A stretch of 64,000 bases of DNA, taken from positions 6,812,318 to 6,876,317 of the forward strand of contig JABAKD010000006.1 in the NCBI GenBank assembly GCA_012845835.1. The letters run 5' to 3'. This DNA comes from Undaria pinnatifida (lineage: Eukaryota; Sar; Phaeophyceae; Laminariales; Alariaceae). The notes beneath the pieces were generated by a model that searched no databases, was not told the DNA's origin, and was given only the letters and a program-made list of their open reading frames with translations. The position numbers and the translations under genes were made by a program. Of the stretch, positions 1 to 11,400 are shown piece by piece (the stretch's first letter is position 1; each line of letters begins with the position of its first letter).

Positions 1-1230
1 GCGCTCGTCATCAGAAAAAAAGACAAAGGTTGATCGTTGCGTATCGTCCATTACCAACCATGCATTGCTTCTTTCGATTTTTTTACCATGGGTATTATGG
101 TAATACCTCCCGTGCAACAGGTACCTGGTACTAACGTATTCGAAGTATGTAGAATCATTCGTAGGTACGTCAGGTATGCGGGGTGCCAGGTACAAGGCAG
201 GATGCATACGGTAGGATGTACACCAGTGTACACATGCACGTAGAATATACATGGTGTCTTCAATGCTGCTGTATCTTTGATTAATCGAGTACTCGAGTCT
301 TACAACATGCGAGCTCGTACTGGTGCTGTGGTATATACAACATACAAAAAACACGTCAGCAGTGGGGGTTCGATTGCCCACGTTGGTTGGCGAAAAGGTA
401 TCCAGTCGCGAATCGACACAAGGCACCAATCGAAAATTGAAAATCCGCGATGCAGGTGTGTACGTACGTGCACATACATGTACGCCAGGATACGGACCTG
501 CATGCAATACTCAAATCAATCTTCAACTCAACTGCTGTCTCTGAAAGCTGAAAGATGCAGAGATGGGGCCGAGAAATAAGGATCTCGAGCTTATGACGTC
601 ATATACTCGGAGTATACGTGTACCGTACTTGTTAATAGCCGCAACTAAAGCTTCGCTTTTGCGGTCATTTGTACCCACCAGCCGGAGGATAAAAAAAAGA
701 GAAAAAACGACGACCTAAGAAAGGGTAAATCGCCACGATGGAGGAGGGGCGGAGGGGGGAGCACTCAATATGGGCGCGGATCTGGGGGTCGAGAAAAAAC
801 GAAAAACGGAAACGAAAAAAAGTTCCTCGACACATTTTTTGCGGCCGCTCCGGGCGGAACCACGCACCAAACACCACAATCGCACACCTCTTCCCACGAC
901 CGATCGACCGACCGACCATCTGTTGCTCTCCTAGAATACGTACAAAACCACAAAACCACAAAACCACAAAACCACCACCACCAGCAGCAGCAGCTGTGGC
1001 CTCAATCACAAAAGCCGTCACGCTAACTCAACCGACTGACAGATTGATCGCTGCAACCTTACCTCCCACACGCCGGTACTACTCCTTTCATGTATCATGT
1101 TAATCGGTGTGTGCATCTTATGATCAACACTTCTATGGATAATACTGGTAATGATAGAATGCACTCGTGCAAATAAAGTTGCAAAATCTCCTCAGGCAGC
1201 CGCAGACTATTTTATAAAAATATTTTCAGG
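1..1230. other. Gene-free stretch with simple repeats
   Basis: No coding region can be supported. A palindromic TACCTGGTA word lies near 121, an A-rich segment near 690-830 resembles the terminal part of a dispersed repeat seen at 51.57 kb and 53.15 kb, and a short ACAAAACC-type tandem repeat covers about 945-985. The overlapping open frames on both strands of 660-1100 are low-complexity and show no recognisable domain. Confidence 0.5.
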
Positions 1231-1465
1231 ACGTCAGCTGTGAGTTCGACGAATTTCGGGTCAATACTCATCTTTACAAGCTGCGTTGTTGGTGCTTGTA
1301 ATATACTACATGGGCGAGTTTTTACTGGGAGGGCTCCTATTTTTCAAAAATATACTTCGAAGTATATTATAAAAAATGAAAAATACACTCCAGCTGTGAG
1401 ATCGAAGATTTTGTCGAAACTCATCTTTGCAAGCTGTGTGTGATACTCCGATCGCGCGTATTACG
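1231..1465 (-). repeat. Dispersed repeat F, two copies in tandem
   Basis: Two related units (about 1231-1290 and 1385-1465) carry CAGCTGTGAG followed by a block ending in CTCATCTTTGCAAGCTG. The same block recurs on either strand near 2884, 6500, 9540, 11330, 12340, 21350, 45600, 45730, 46070, 58260 and 60720. This is a dispersed non-coding family, probably a MITE or SINE remnant; the exact ends are not clear from one window. Confidence 0.65.
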
Positions 1466-2108
1466 GGTTGTGGAGAACAACGAAACATATATATATATTA
1501 CAATGGTTAGTGTTGATATTTTTACTTTAGGTGGGGAATTTTGAGCTAGATCTGACGCTCACGGATGCGGGGCACGCAGGGGAGGGCACCGGCACCCATC
1601 GCACGTTTGGGTCCCGGCCGAACTCCATGGCGAGAGCGCTGAGGGTCCGACTTCGAGCGAGCCAGCCAGAGCTAAAAGGGATTGCGTTCCGCATCGACGA
1701 GCCTCAAGTGACCATCGAAACCCCCAATTTCAGCCAAGTTGTGTATATGTTGCTCTTCCGTCTGCTGCTGTATCTGCTACCACACCACCCTCGAGAAGCT
1801 AATACCTTGCGGCAGCCACGGTACAACAGAAGCTGCACTTCAGCGTCTTTGCTTCACGAACGGAGCTTCTGTGTGTGCATGTGTGCGTGCATTCTAAGGG
1901 ACACAACTTGGGCGGTTTGAATCCACACTACATCTGAATTTCACGCCCCCCCCCCAGCTGCACTCCCCCAACCACACCAGAGCACAGCCACGGTCCAAAT
2001 AGCAACCAGCGCGCTTCAAGTTCTTGCCTTTGTTTGACACGCCGCGGTGCTTTCGTGTGCGATCAGGAGCTCAGCAGGACACATCGCCGAACCTCACGTA
2101 GGCTCATG

Positions 2109-2345
2109 AACATTTTTTTTTTATATTTTTATTTCACACATCCACTTTTTTTCAGCTTCTGGACAAGCCGTGGGTGGTCACAGGTGTCGTCCTTTCTCCC
2201 CCCCCGGTTCTTGCCTTCAATTTTTATCGCGCATAGGGTTCAGCAATCCCACTGCTCGTCGGTTTTTCATCAAGTGTTGCAAACTCACGCTCTACACAAT
2301 AAAAACGCCCAGTTTACCTCTTTCAACTTCCAGCCCCGCCGAGAG
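2109..2345 (-). mobile_element. SINE-1 copy, 5' truncated
   Basis: Reverse-strand copy of the tRNA-derived SINE-1 family defined at 38.55 kb. The T-rich start is the complement of the A tail, followed by the conserved CTTCTGGACAAGCCGTGG block and the CAATCCCACTGCTCGTCG block. The tRNA-like head is missing, as expected for a copy truncated at its 5' end. Confidence 0.65.
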
Positions 2346-2764
2346 CCCAAGGCGAGCACCTACCGAAGGGGGGCTTGTGTACAATACGATACGTACGTAA
2401 CCGAAAGAGTTCGCTATGCTTGGGAAGCACCAAGTACACAGGTAACAATCAGCCGCACTCCGCCGCACTCTTTTCCAAACTCTTGACTTTCTTCCTCGTA
2501 TTAATACACGAATGTAGTCAAGTCACCCGCGAGTCGAGACCTTCGTTCGTTCGTTCGTTCATCCATTTCGAATGGAAATTCCTCCGCCACACAGCAGTAT
2601 CTACCGGTTTCAAGTCTAATGTTGTATTTGATAGAATAGAGTTTTTCTTCGGAGGGATTGGCACCAATTTTTCCATGTTTTCAACACATCGGTTGCTCTC
2701 TTTAATGTCCAATCCATTTTCAGCAAAAGACAAAGCCGGGACTGCCTACACGCTCACACAATAG

Positions 2765-3060
2765 TTTTTTCGTTCATCCCATATACTATCTCCGCACTTT
2801 TCACTCTTTGTTACTAAGCAGGCTCTTCTCCCCCCTCCCCACTACGGTACGTGCCTTAATATCTTATAAAACTATTCTAACAACGTCAGCTGTGAGCTCC
2901 ACAAACTTAGGATCGATGCTCATCTTTGCAAGCGACGTAATACATCGGTCGTCCGTTTTCAGGAAGTGTTCTTACTATGGAACACGAGAAGACTTCCAAC
3001 GCTTTCTTCCCTCGTCGACTCGCATCCAGCTGCGCCTATCATACCCACGCTGCTAGGAGG
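2765..3060 (-). mobile_element. SINE-2 fragments with an inserted repeat F copy
   Basis: The segments 2765-2860 and 2940-3030 match separate parts of the SINE-2 body (GCAGGCTCTTCTCCCCCCTC and TTCCCTCGTCGACTCGCATC). Between them sits a repeat F block at about 2884-2945. The order suggests an old SINE-2 interrupted by a later insertion. Confidence 0.5.
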
Positions 3061-4089
3061 CTCTCAGCAGTGAATTCCTTTCTTTTTGTGAAACCAACGA
3101 ATGCCATACCCCAAGGCCAATCCAACCCGAGAAAAAAGGCTAACTGCGACAGTGCGCCATTTAGGCCCTCTTTAAGCAATTTTTCGCGCTTTAGCTCGGC
3201 CTTCGGTGATGGCGTCCGTTTGTTTCACATTGTCATAATTCCATGATTTCCTACCCTCATCAACTTTGGTACCAAGAACATCGCAAACACCCGGCGGGGG
3301 TGGGCGCGGGGTTCGACACCCGCCGGGTTCAAAATAAATAAATAAATGGCCTTTCTGTGCCTTTTCTCATGTCACCGAAAGCACGAGAGCTTGGGCTACC
3401 AAACTCCGACGATAATTACCGAGCACCGGGGGTGCTGGCCCCTACCGTCGCCACAAACACGAAGGGAAGTACCGGGGGGGCGGGGGGTAAGACAACTACT
3501 GCCTGCGACCAAGGGGTGTCCAGAAGGCCGCTCAGAAAAACCTCAACGAGTTGAGCTTGAAATGAAAGCAAACGTGATAGATCATAAGAAAAAAAAAAGT
3601 TCCCCTCCTCCGGCCTTTCCCATCCATGTGAAAAACTGAGCCACCAATGCCGTGCTACTATTTCCGTGTGCTGCTCACTATCAGGTTCAGTATCCAATGG
3701 TACAACCTCCACTGTTGCTTTTACTCCCTGCTCTTGTTGCTGTCTGCACTGCCACTGCTGAAACAGCTGGCATTTGCATCATATAGCACATCTTTGGTGT
3801 CGGGTATGAATCACGTTTCGGCATTACACAAACAAAATGGTGAGCTTGTTATCTCGAGGAAACCATTCCCTTAGGCAAAAACATGAAAAACTTCGGAAAA
3901 CTTGGGGACGTACTTACGTTCCAGCTCGGGTCGCCTTAGCGCCGGAGCTCCTCGTCCACGGTACTTTCAGCAGTTCTACAAAACAGCGGTGGAAAAAAAC
4001 ACAACAAAAAAAATTGTACCCTGTGATACATAAAACACAAGCAGAAAAAAAATCACAAAACATGACAAAACAAAAAATCAGGGCTTTTC
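3061..4089. other. Gene-free stretch
   Basis: No coding region is supported. Near 3285-3330 a short GC-rich hairpin carries a GGGTTCGACACCC T-arm-like word followed by a short AAAT repeat; it could be the end of a tRNA-derived element but has no box A that I can see. Frames across 3350-3640 and 3840-4100 are compositionally biased and show no domain. Confidence 0.4.
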
Positions 4090-4450
4090 AAGGGTCATGA
4101 TCCGACCCGTGGATCATACCACAAGTTTATCAAAACCTCTCGGGTCGAATGGGGCCGGGCCAGGCGGTGCTCGAAAAATCACCGGTCGTGTCGTGTCGTG
4201 TCGGGTCAGGTCGGGTCGTGTCGGGTCGTGCCGGGTCGGGTCAGGAAGTGTTCAAATCTCACGGGTCGGGTCGGGTCACCCTGACCTGACCCGACCTGCA
4301 AAAAGCCGTGGAAATGTCTCGTCGATATCTGTCCACAGACGCACCGCTCGGCGCGTGCACTCTCTCCGCTGAGGAGAAAACTCAGCTCGGAATTTCCCCG
4401 GAGGGGTGTGTACTATCTTGCGCGTTATACGGTATAATTTGGCAGGCGTT
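4090..4450 (+). repeat. GGGTC-rich repeat joined to a satellite-like unit
   Basis: Positions 4090-4310 are dominated by GGGTC/GTGTC pentamers and are related to the reverse complement of 41140-41330, sharing the order CGACCCGT, TATACCA-like, TCAAAAC, GGGTCCGG-like. Positions 4310-4440 resemble the flank units of the 17.3-17.9 kb satellite region, including the GGAGGGGTGT word and the end CGTTATACGGTAT. Confidence 0.5.
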
Positions 4451-4955
4451 TTAGGTGTGGAAAGCCTACGCCGTACGCCATTCATTCATTGACCGAGGGT
4501 CGTGTCTGGGCAACGGGCCGTCATTAGACATCGTTGCTGGTGCAACCTGGTAAGTTGCAGTGTGGAATGCGTCGGCCGTGCGGCACTTATTTGACCTAGG
4601 CTCGTGCTTTGGTGGCGTGACCGTCAGTAGACATCGTGTTGCTTGTAGGCGTGCAATATTCCGGCGACAGCCAAAAGTCTGCCGCTGTCAATGTCTCGCT
4701 AGGGGGGGAACTTCTCCATTCGTAGACCCAAGAAGCGCTTTACGTCTTTTTTGGGACTTCAGAGAGAAATCCCGTACGAAGAAAAAAAAAGGGCGATTTC
4801 GGCATGGGCAGCCCATGCAATGCTGCAATATAGAGACATATACGAGCATGAACATGCTGCCCCTGCACGCGAATCGCATACAAGTATCTCTCCACGTTCT
4901 GCGTCGTTGCAGTACGTACATGCCTGAACAGCCCTTCGGACTGCCTCTCCTTACA
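4451..4955. other. Gene-free stretch
   Basis: Frames of about 100-145 codons exist on both strands but show no recognisable domain, and their composition does not differ from the flanking repeats. No RNA gene or named element was recognised. Confidence 0.4.
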
Positions 4956-6043
4956 ACGCGTGCTACGATAGAGGTATCAGGTAGCACTTTTTTTTAAAAC
5001 CGGTTTCTGAACGACGGAGCCCCTTAACGCCTTTACAGCTGGAAACCCGTTGTGGGTAAAATTTACTTGGAATTAGTATAGGGAGGGGTTTTGGGGCTCG
5101 AAGGGGTTATAACCGCCCCTTCACGCCTTTACGGCTGGAAACCCGTTTTGGGGGAAAATTGCTTGGAATTAGTATAGGGAGGGGTTTTAGGGCTCTAAGG
5201 GGTTATAACCGCCCCTCAACGCCTTTACAGCTGGAAACCCATTTTGGGGGGAAATTACTTGGAACTATTGTAGGGAGGGTTTTTTCGGGCTCTTAAGGGG
5301 TTATAACTCAACATCGTCCGACTACGTATCGTTCTTTTTCTGCATCTTTTTTCGTTGGTATACCTCGGCGAGGGGATAGTAGTTCATCCGGTAGGACTTT
5401 TAGTTTTCTCCAAATCAGGTCTCGGGAGGTCTTAAGCTCCCAAATTGAGGAAAGGTAAGTGCTACGATCGAGGTAGCAGTTTCGTCTGAAATGGTTTCTG
5501 AATGACGGAGCTACTCCTTAACCCAAAATCGTCGAAAAAAAAACATACTTATACTTCGAAGCATTTTGGACGATTCTCGTTTTTTATACCTGGGCCAATG
5601 AAATGCTTGTTTCATCTGGTATCCTAGCAGTTTATTTTTCTCCAGAATCAGTTTCTGGGAGAGGTTTTGACCCACTTTCCAACTCCTACAAAGTTCCTAG
5701 TCTAACTCCAAGTGTTTTGTCCCCATGTCGGGACTGCGGTTTAAGAAGGTTGACCCCTTTAGAGCCCCCAAACCCCTCCGTATACTTCTATACTAATTCC
5801 AAGTAATTTTGTCCCAAAAAAGGGGTTCAGCTGTAAAGGGGGTCAAGCTCCTGGAGTTAGGAACCGAAAAAAAAACGGTGCACCCCTATCGTTGCACGCG
5901 TCTTGACGCCTTTACAACTGGAAACCCGTTTTTGGGGACAAAATTACTTGGGTTTAGTATAGGGAGGGGTTCGGGGGATGCTCTAACGGGGTTAAGCGAA
6001 CAACCTAATAAAAAAACATGGTGCACCTCTAGGTAGCATGCGT
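4956..6043. mobile_element. Nested MITE-D elements with an internal 96-bp tandem repeat
   Basis: The block opens at 4956 with ACGCGTGCTACGATAGAGG, restarts at about 5460 with GCTACGATCGAGGTAGC, and has right ends near 5901 (CTATCGTTGCACGCGT) and 6043. These ends are inverted relative to the left end, as in the single elements at 26.6 kb and 42.6 kb. Inside, three direct units begin near 5027, 5123 and 5219 (spacing 96 bp), each with ACGCCTTTACAGCTGGAAACCC and a GGGAGGGGTTTT block. No transposase is present, so these are non-autonomous. Confidence 0.7.
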
Positions 6044-7774
6044 CCTTTGTTGCACTTCGTTCGCACACATCTCCTTTCGTAACGCAGCAGCACGGGCTGT
6101 GTTATTGTGGCCGGTCCCCGGTGTTCCGTACTGGTCGATTGTTGTCGACATGTTTGCTATCTCAAGGTCCAGAGGGGTTACGGAACAACTTTAGCACAAG
6201 AAACCACAAAAAAAATACTAATGATAAAAGCTTCCGTGCACAGATTGATACGGTACTCAAATAATTAAATCATGAAGTCTTCGCATCAAACTGTTGACCC
6301 AAGTACCAGCTAGCCCTAAGGAGAGCCACCGACGTACGTATGTCCTTCACGAGAACAATCACACCCCGTAACACGCGCGATCGGAGTATACACCGTGGAC
6401 GCAAGTACTACAGCAGTAGCTAGTGCTAACGGGAGTCGCTAACTTGTAATCCTTCATGAAGACGTTCACACCGCGTACGAACACGCGCGATCCAAGTATC
6501 ACGCACAGCTTGCAACCATGAGTCTTGGCGAGATCCCCAGATCCTCGATCTCACAGCAGTGGTACCCATGGTGCATTTTTACTTGAAAATGAAAGAACGC
6601 CATAGCTATACCACCTAATGCGACACCAGGCATATATTTGAAATACGCACCCGTATTGCTCCTGCGCTCCTGCAACCAATTCAAGACAACAAAAAAGTTA
6701 ATGTTGTATTTACACCACTACATTATTATCACTACATTGCATTTTAGTCTACCTGGTATACTTTTTTAACGTACGCTACGGTGAAAATGAAAGACTGCCC
6801 GCGCGGGCCAATGGTCGGTCCGATTTGCCCCTACAAACACCGGAGGCAAAGTTAACTTTTCCAATATCGCGCATTTCGGTCGACCAAAAAGGGGGGTGGC
6901 GGGTCGAAGAAAATAGAATACGCTTAAGGTATCACAACAAGCAAGAAGGGTCTCCAAGTCTCTACGAGGCATAGTGGCAAGATACGAGTAGCGCTGTTCT
7001 TAGGCTAACGTCCTGAAGATGCAGCTGAAACCCTCATGCGGCTCACTGAACACCTCATGGCGCCTCGCGCTTGGTGCACGCGAAGTCTGCCTGTTTGGTG
7101 GAAACTCGATGTGCTCCGTCCCGGCATTGTGGGCATGCAAGGGTTTACGGTCTAAAGACCACGATGTATGAAATGAGTACACCCCCATCCGCCCCCTTGC
7201 CTCCCCTTCTACGAGTAAGCATGGTACAACAAATACAGTGTCAAAGGGGAAGGATGGACGAACGGACGTGCACGAGCGGACGGGAGGCGGGGGGCAGCAG
7301 AGCACCAGCAGCCGAACGAACCCCCGCCAATTGTGTGCTCGCCACGGTACGCGCCAACCATGTCATAGCCAGTGTCAACCCCAACTCCCGACCGCCTCCT
7401 CGTATCATATGGCACGCGTGTATCATGAGCTGTGCTATGATGTGATTTGCCAGAGCAGGTTGCAGCATTGCAGCATTGCAGCAGCAGTACCAGCCGCCGC
7501 CGCCGCCGCACCCCCGTCTATGCTCGTGAACGCACGAACCAACTATATATACAACTTGTAGCCAGTGCCAACTCCACCTACCAGAGCCGCTCCTCGTATT
7601 CTGTGTACGATACGTGAAATACCACGCGCTGTGCTACGATGGAGTTAGTTGCTTGCCCACGGCGGCAAGCAGAGAAAACAAAGGGGTCATATCCGATTAT
7701 ACCTGGTATCTGGTGTGACCAGTCTAATGAATCAAGGTATCGAATATACATAAATCCTGAATTATTTTCTTGTT
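6044..7774. other. Gene-free stretch with a repeat F copy
   Basis: A long repeat F copy covers about 6225-6590, from TTCCGTGCACAGATTGA to the CTCACAGCAGTGG block, with an internal partial duplication of the CACCCCGTAACACGCGCGATC segment. The remainder (6600-7774) holds only biased open frames on both strands and a short CAGCATTG and GCC run near 7470-7510. No gene is supported. Confidence 0.45.
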
Positions 7775-7975
7775 TACTTGTTCGTCCGTTCTATTATCTT
7801 CGCACTCTTTCTTTTTCCCTCTCCTTCCCTAGTAATTACTCAGATCCGGGGTCACAAAGCAGGCTCTTCTCTCCCCCCTCCCCACTACGGTATGCGCCTT
7901 CACGTTTATCGCGAGACTTAATTCGCCACTTTCTTCCCTCGTCGACTCGCATCGAACGGACTACACCCTTCATCA
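7775..7975 (-). mobile_element. SINE-2 copy, 5' truncated
   Basis: Reverse-strand copy of SINE-2. From the tail inward it has the ATTATCTTCGCACT block, TCAGATCCGGGGTCAC, GCAGGCTCTTCTC, CACTACGGTA and TTCCCTCGTCGACTCGCATC. The same order is found at 10.75, 13.0, 50.5 and 51.3 kb. The promoter-bearing head is missing. Confidence 0.7.
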
Positions 7976-8285
7976 CGGTCTATAGTATCTACTATCTGAC
8001 CACATCGTATATATTTTTGTTTATCGCTAGGAATAGAATCAGGCCGGACACCGGGTGAGCCAGTTGATGCTGTTGGGTGGAGAGAACGGCCTAACGTTGA
8101 GACATCACACACGGCAGCATCAAAACAACACAAACACGGCAATATTGAACAGCACCCATGATCACGGCTGGAAGAACTCACGTTGCACTATCAGCGGGAG
8201 AGAAACACTACAATATTTTCATAGAATCCTCCATCTCACAGCTGTAGTGAATTTTATTTTTTCTGACAAAAATACACAGCTCCCC

Positions 8286-8593
8286 TTAACGCAGGACGGG
8301 CACTTAAACGCAGGACGGGCGCGCAACAAGCTTTCTGCCGGTCGTTTGCGGTCAACTTGAACCATGCACGTCGGCCTAGACCAACCCGGCCCAACACCTA
8401 GCCCTATCCCCACAATCCTTGGCGGGGCTTAAACGTCGGCAGGGGCGGCTACACGACCCCACAGCTTGCTTTGGAGGCGTTTTCCCAGCAAAACCTGCGC
8501 GGCCAAGAGGCCAGCCTCGACCAATATAAGGCCAGCCTCGACCAATAAGACCAGCGACCGGCAGGAACGTTTTTGCATGCCCGTCCTGCATTT
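8286..8593. mobile_element. MITE with GCAGGACGGGC inverted termini
   Basis: The left end reads TTAACGCAGGACGGGCA and the right end TGCCCGTCCTGCATTTA, inverted repeats that match at 15 of 17 positions. The left motif is repeated once just inside (AAACGCAGGACGGGCGCG). The element is about 308 bp with no coding capacity. A direct duplication of GGCCAGCCTCGACCAATA lies near 8510-8548. No second copy was seen in the window. Confidence 0.55.
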
Positions 8594-8773
8594 AGGTCGA
8601 GTCACAAAAAACCAGGAAAGCTGGTACATAAGTACACAACCAACAGTAGTACCTCTGCTGCCGATACCGCCTTCGAAGCTATTAACCCGCTACCGTTCGT
8701 TCAGCACACGCGGCCGGAATGGGTGGGACGGTGCAACATCCGAGCAGCCGCCAAAAGCGGGGGGAAGGTGTTC

Positions 8774-9100
8774 GTATCGGTTCGGTTCGGTTCGGTTCGG
8801 TTCGGTTCGGTTCGATTGAATTGGGTTCGATTGAATTGGGTTGGGTTGGGTTGGGTTGGGTTGGGTTGGGTTGGGTTGGGTTGGGTTGGGTTGGGTTGGG
8901 TTGGGTTGGGTTGGGTTGGGTTGGGTTGGGTTGGGTTGGGTTGGGTTGGGTTGGGTTGGGTTGGGTTGGGTTGGGTTGGGTTGGGTTGGGTTGGGTTGGG
9001 TTGGGTTGGGTTGGGTTGGGTTGGGTTGGGTTGGGTTGGGTTGGGTTGGGTTGGGTTAGGTTGGGTTGGGTTGGGTGGGGTTGGGTTGGATTGGGTTGGA
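8774..9100 (+). repeat. TTCGG and TTGGG pentamer arrays
   Basis: About eight TTCGG units (8776-8815) pass through a TTCGATTGAATTGGG transition into an almost perfect TTGGG array of close to 50 units (about 8836-9085), with a few TTAGG, TGGGG and TTGGA variants at its right edge. The long open frames on both strands here are consequences of the pentamer. It is not a canonical TTAGGG or TTTAGGG telomere array. Confidence 0.95.
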
Positions 9101-9970
9101 TTAGGATTTTGATCCGCCCGTGTCCAAAAACCAACGCTTGACGTCGCGCGGAGGTCGGGGCGACAGAGCTTCAAACTGTTGCCAACCTTTCTCGCCGGTG
9201 CGTGCGTGGTGACGTGATGAAGCCATGGCATGGCCCTTTTAGATAGGGGCGTTACACGTTCATCAGGCAGACCTGCCGACACTAACCACCAGTACGAAGC
9301 ACAACATATGCCTATCATACCCGGTGCGTGTGTGTCATATCTCCATAAAAACCGTTCCATCTACCCAGCATTGTGATACATACCATCGGTATATATCACC
9401 CCGAATAGCTCGATACACCAGCCACCACCTCAACGCCTGCGCGCATGGTATCATATCATAAGCAATACCCTGCCTGCTGCCATCTTTGGGTTTCTCGCCG
9501 CTACTCCATTGTCATATTTTGAAGTTAAAGAAGACACCTCAGCTGCAATATTGAGAGTACCCACAATAGCTCATCTATGCAAGCTGTGTGTGATTCTTCG
9601 ATCGCGCGCGTTACGGGTTTCGTATCACCTCGTGAAGGATGTCGGTCAGTGCCTGACTCCCCTGGTCTGTAGCCCCCCGAGGGTCAACAGGACGATCATA
9701 CAAAGGCCGTCAGCCAATCATCCCTCCACGCGCGGATATTATATAACCCTCGTCGAGGGGAAGAATGTCTGACAGCTGTGGAACGCAAGATGTAGCCTCA
9801 CTTGCACATGGTTTTGGGTTGTCGTGCTATCATACTATTATATCTAACCCTAACCCAAATTATAACCCTAACCACGGAGTCTTGGTTTTTCACAAGAGTT
9901 TATTTGAGAACAACAACAACAACAACAACAAATATATAACGCCATTCGAAACCGTACATGACAGAACAAA
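9101..9970. other. Gene-free stretch with repeat F and telomere-like words
   Basis: A repeat F copy lies at about 9535-9615. Short CCCTAA-type words (TAACCCTAACCC and ATAACCCTAACC) occur at 9843-9875, followed by a short CAA run at 9910-9930. No gene is supported. Confidence 0.45.
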
Positions 9971-10185
9971 AAACGATGAGCGCGATCTAAGCAAGCGTCC
10001 ACGAAAATCGCTTGAGGCAATCCGAGTATCGCTACGCCTCACGCTTGCCTCGCAGCTTCCCGCGTCGCAGTTCGATCATATCTCCTACACCAGCAGAGGT
10101 CGGATTGCTTCACATGGCGGATGCTGTAATCGTCATTTTTTCGTATTTTTTTTCGTCTCAAGTCCCAAAAAGGGTTTATATTAAC
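9971..10185 (+). repeat. Dispersed repeat G
   Basis: The segment runs from GATGAGCGCGATCT through CGCTTGCCTCGCAGCTTCC and GATGCTGTAATCGTCATTTTT to a TTTTTTCGTCTCAAGT end. Related copies lie near 21.6-22.1, 23.05-23.19, 36.1-36.26 and 51.98-52.26 kb. Non-coding; probably a mobile-element remnant of unknown class. Confidence 0.55.
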
Positions 10186-10570
10186 CGTGACTTCGGAGTC
10201 AGTGCGATCGCGAAGTCAATTCCATGCCTCCCCGGAGCTGATTATACATACAAAGTACATACACATGCCACTACTACAAATACCAACCCCCCGCCTCCCC
10301 TCCAACTCATCTGACATGACACGTATTCCAAATATACCCATGTTTAACTGACACACAACCTTGAGGTAAGTGAAGAAGGCCGGCAAGTCCACGGTGTTGA
10401 CTAAACCGAAGGGGCGAGGTTAACACCAAGTCTGCGTGTTGCAGATGGACAAAAACTGGCACACACACGAAAGTGTACGGAGCTTGAGCTTTTTTATACC
10501 CAGATCTCCAGGAGGATCTAAAAAAATATACATAAAAAAATGAGCGAAAAATGATTTCCAGCACAGCCAA

Positions 10571-10736
10571 AGTCCCGCGTTAGTGCGGTACCCTTTAGTG
10601 CGGGGGGGCAGTTTAGTGCGGTGAAAATCGCTTACAACTTCGTCCTAAATATGACTCCAATATCCCTGTGATAGTGCGGGGTCCCACTTTAATGCCGGTA
10701 TTGTAATCCGGGAAAGCACCGCAATATAGAGGGACC
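10571..10736. mobile_element. MITE-C copy (TAGTGCGG type)
   Basis: The left end carries GTTAGTGCGGTACCC and the right end CACCGCAATATAGAGGGACC, which is inverted. Internal TTTAGTGCGG words repeat. The family recurs near 17.86, 19.0, 22.3, 34.03, 49.3-49.75 and 53.2-53.7 kb. It is short, palindromic at the ends and has no coding capacity. Confidence 0.6.
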
Positions 10737-10749
10737 ACGAATATATATG

Positions 10750-10920
10750 TTTTGTTCATCCGATCCATGATATCCGCACATTTTTTTCTTCTTCTCTTTC
10801 TCCCTCCGCACATGTAACTCAGATCCGGGGTCACTACGCAGGCTTTTTTCCCCCCTCCCTACTACGTTACGTGCCGTCGTTAGACACTTCAGCCCTCTCT
10901 TCCCTCGTCGACTGGCGAGG
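10750..10920 (-). mobile_element. SINE-2 copy, 5' truncated
   Basis: Shares TCAGATCCGGGGTCAC, the GCAGGCTTTTTTCCCCCC pyrimidine block and the TTCCCTCGTCGACT block with the other SINE-2 copies, in the same order on the reverse strand. It abuts the MITE-C copy on its left. Confidence 0.65.
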
Positions 10921-11179
10921 ACTTGCGCAGTGGAAAGGGGCTTAATAAGTAGTGGTCACCAGGTACAAGGGAAGAGAAAACAAATTAATTTGCAATAGGT
11001 AAGATCGCTGCTCCACACACAAACCTCGACGCAAACGATATATATCCTCTTGTTCAAACCCAGGCCCCCACGCCCTTACAAACTTCGCCCTCCCCTGACC
11101 GGTTATACGACTTACAGGATACACTTGGTGAACTAATGCATTTCCTTCCACAGCTGTCAGATTTTGTCCCCCTCAAAAA

Positions 11180-11400
11180 CGGGTTTTATAGTTTCCGCGC
11201 ACAGACTGACTAACATCACCCTGTTGACCCTGGTACAAGCTGCAGTTCCAAGGGGAGTCGCCGACCTGCATCCTCATGAGGACACACACCCAGTAATACG
11301 CGCGATGGAAGTATCACACGCAGCTTGCGAAGATGAGCTTCGACAAAATCTTCGATCTCACAGCTGGAGTGCATTTTTATTTTTATATATAATATTACAA
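11180..11400 (+). repeat. Dispersed repeat F, long copy
   Basis: Starts with TTTCCGCGCACAGACTGA, passes through CTGTTGACCCTGG and CACGCAGCTTGCGAAGATGAG, and ends with CTCACAGCTGGAGTGCATTTT. The same order is seen at 6.2, 21.2 and 45.5 kb, so this is probably close to a full-length unit of about 215 bp. Confidence 0.65.

Noticed and set aside
8573-9360. Long open frames on both strands (140-219 codons) over the pentamer array
   Set aside because: They are read-through of TTGGG units, giving repeated pentapeptides in every frame. No domain, no start context and no splice signals.
9843-9875. CCCTAA words as a telomere or chromosome end
   Set aside because: Only three or four imperfect units in interior sequence; the same holds at 19863-19880.
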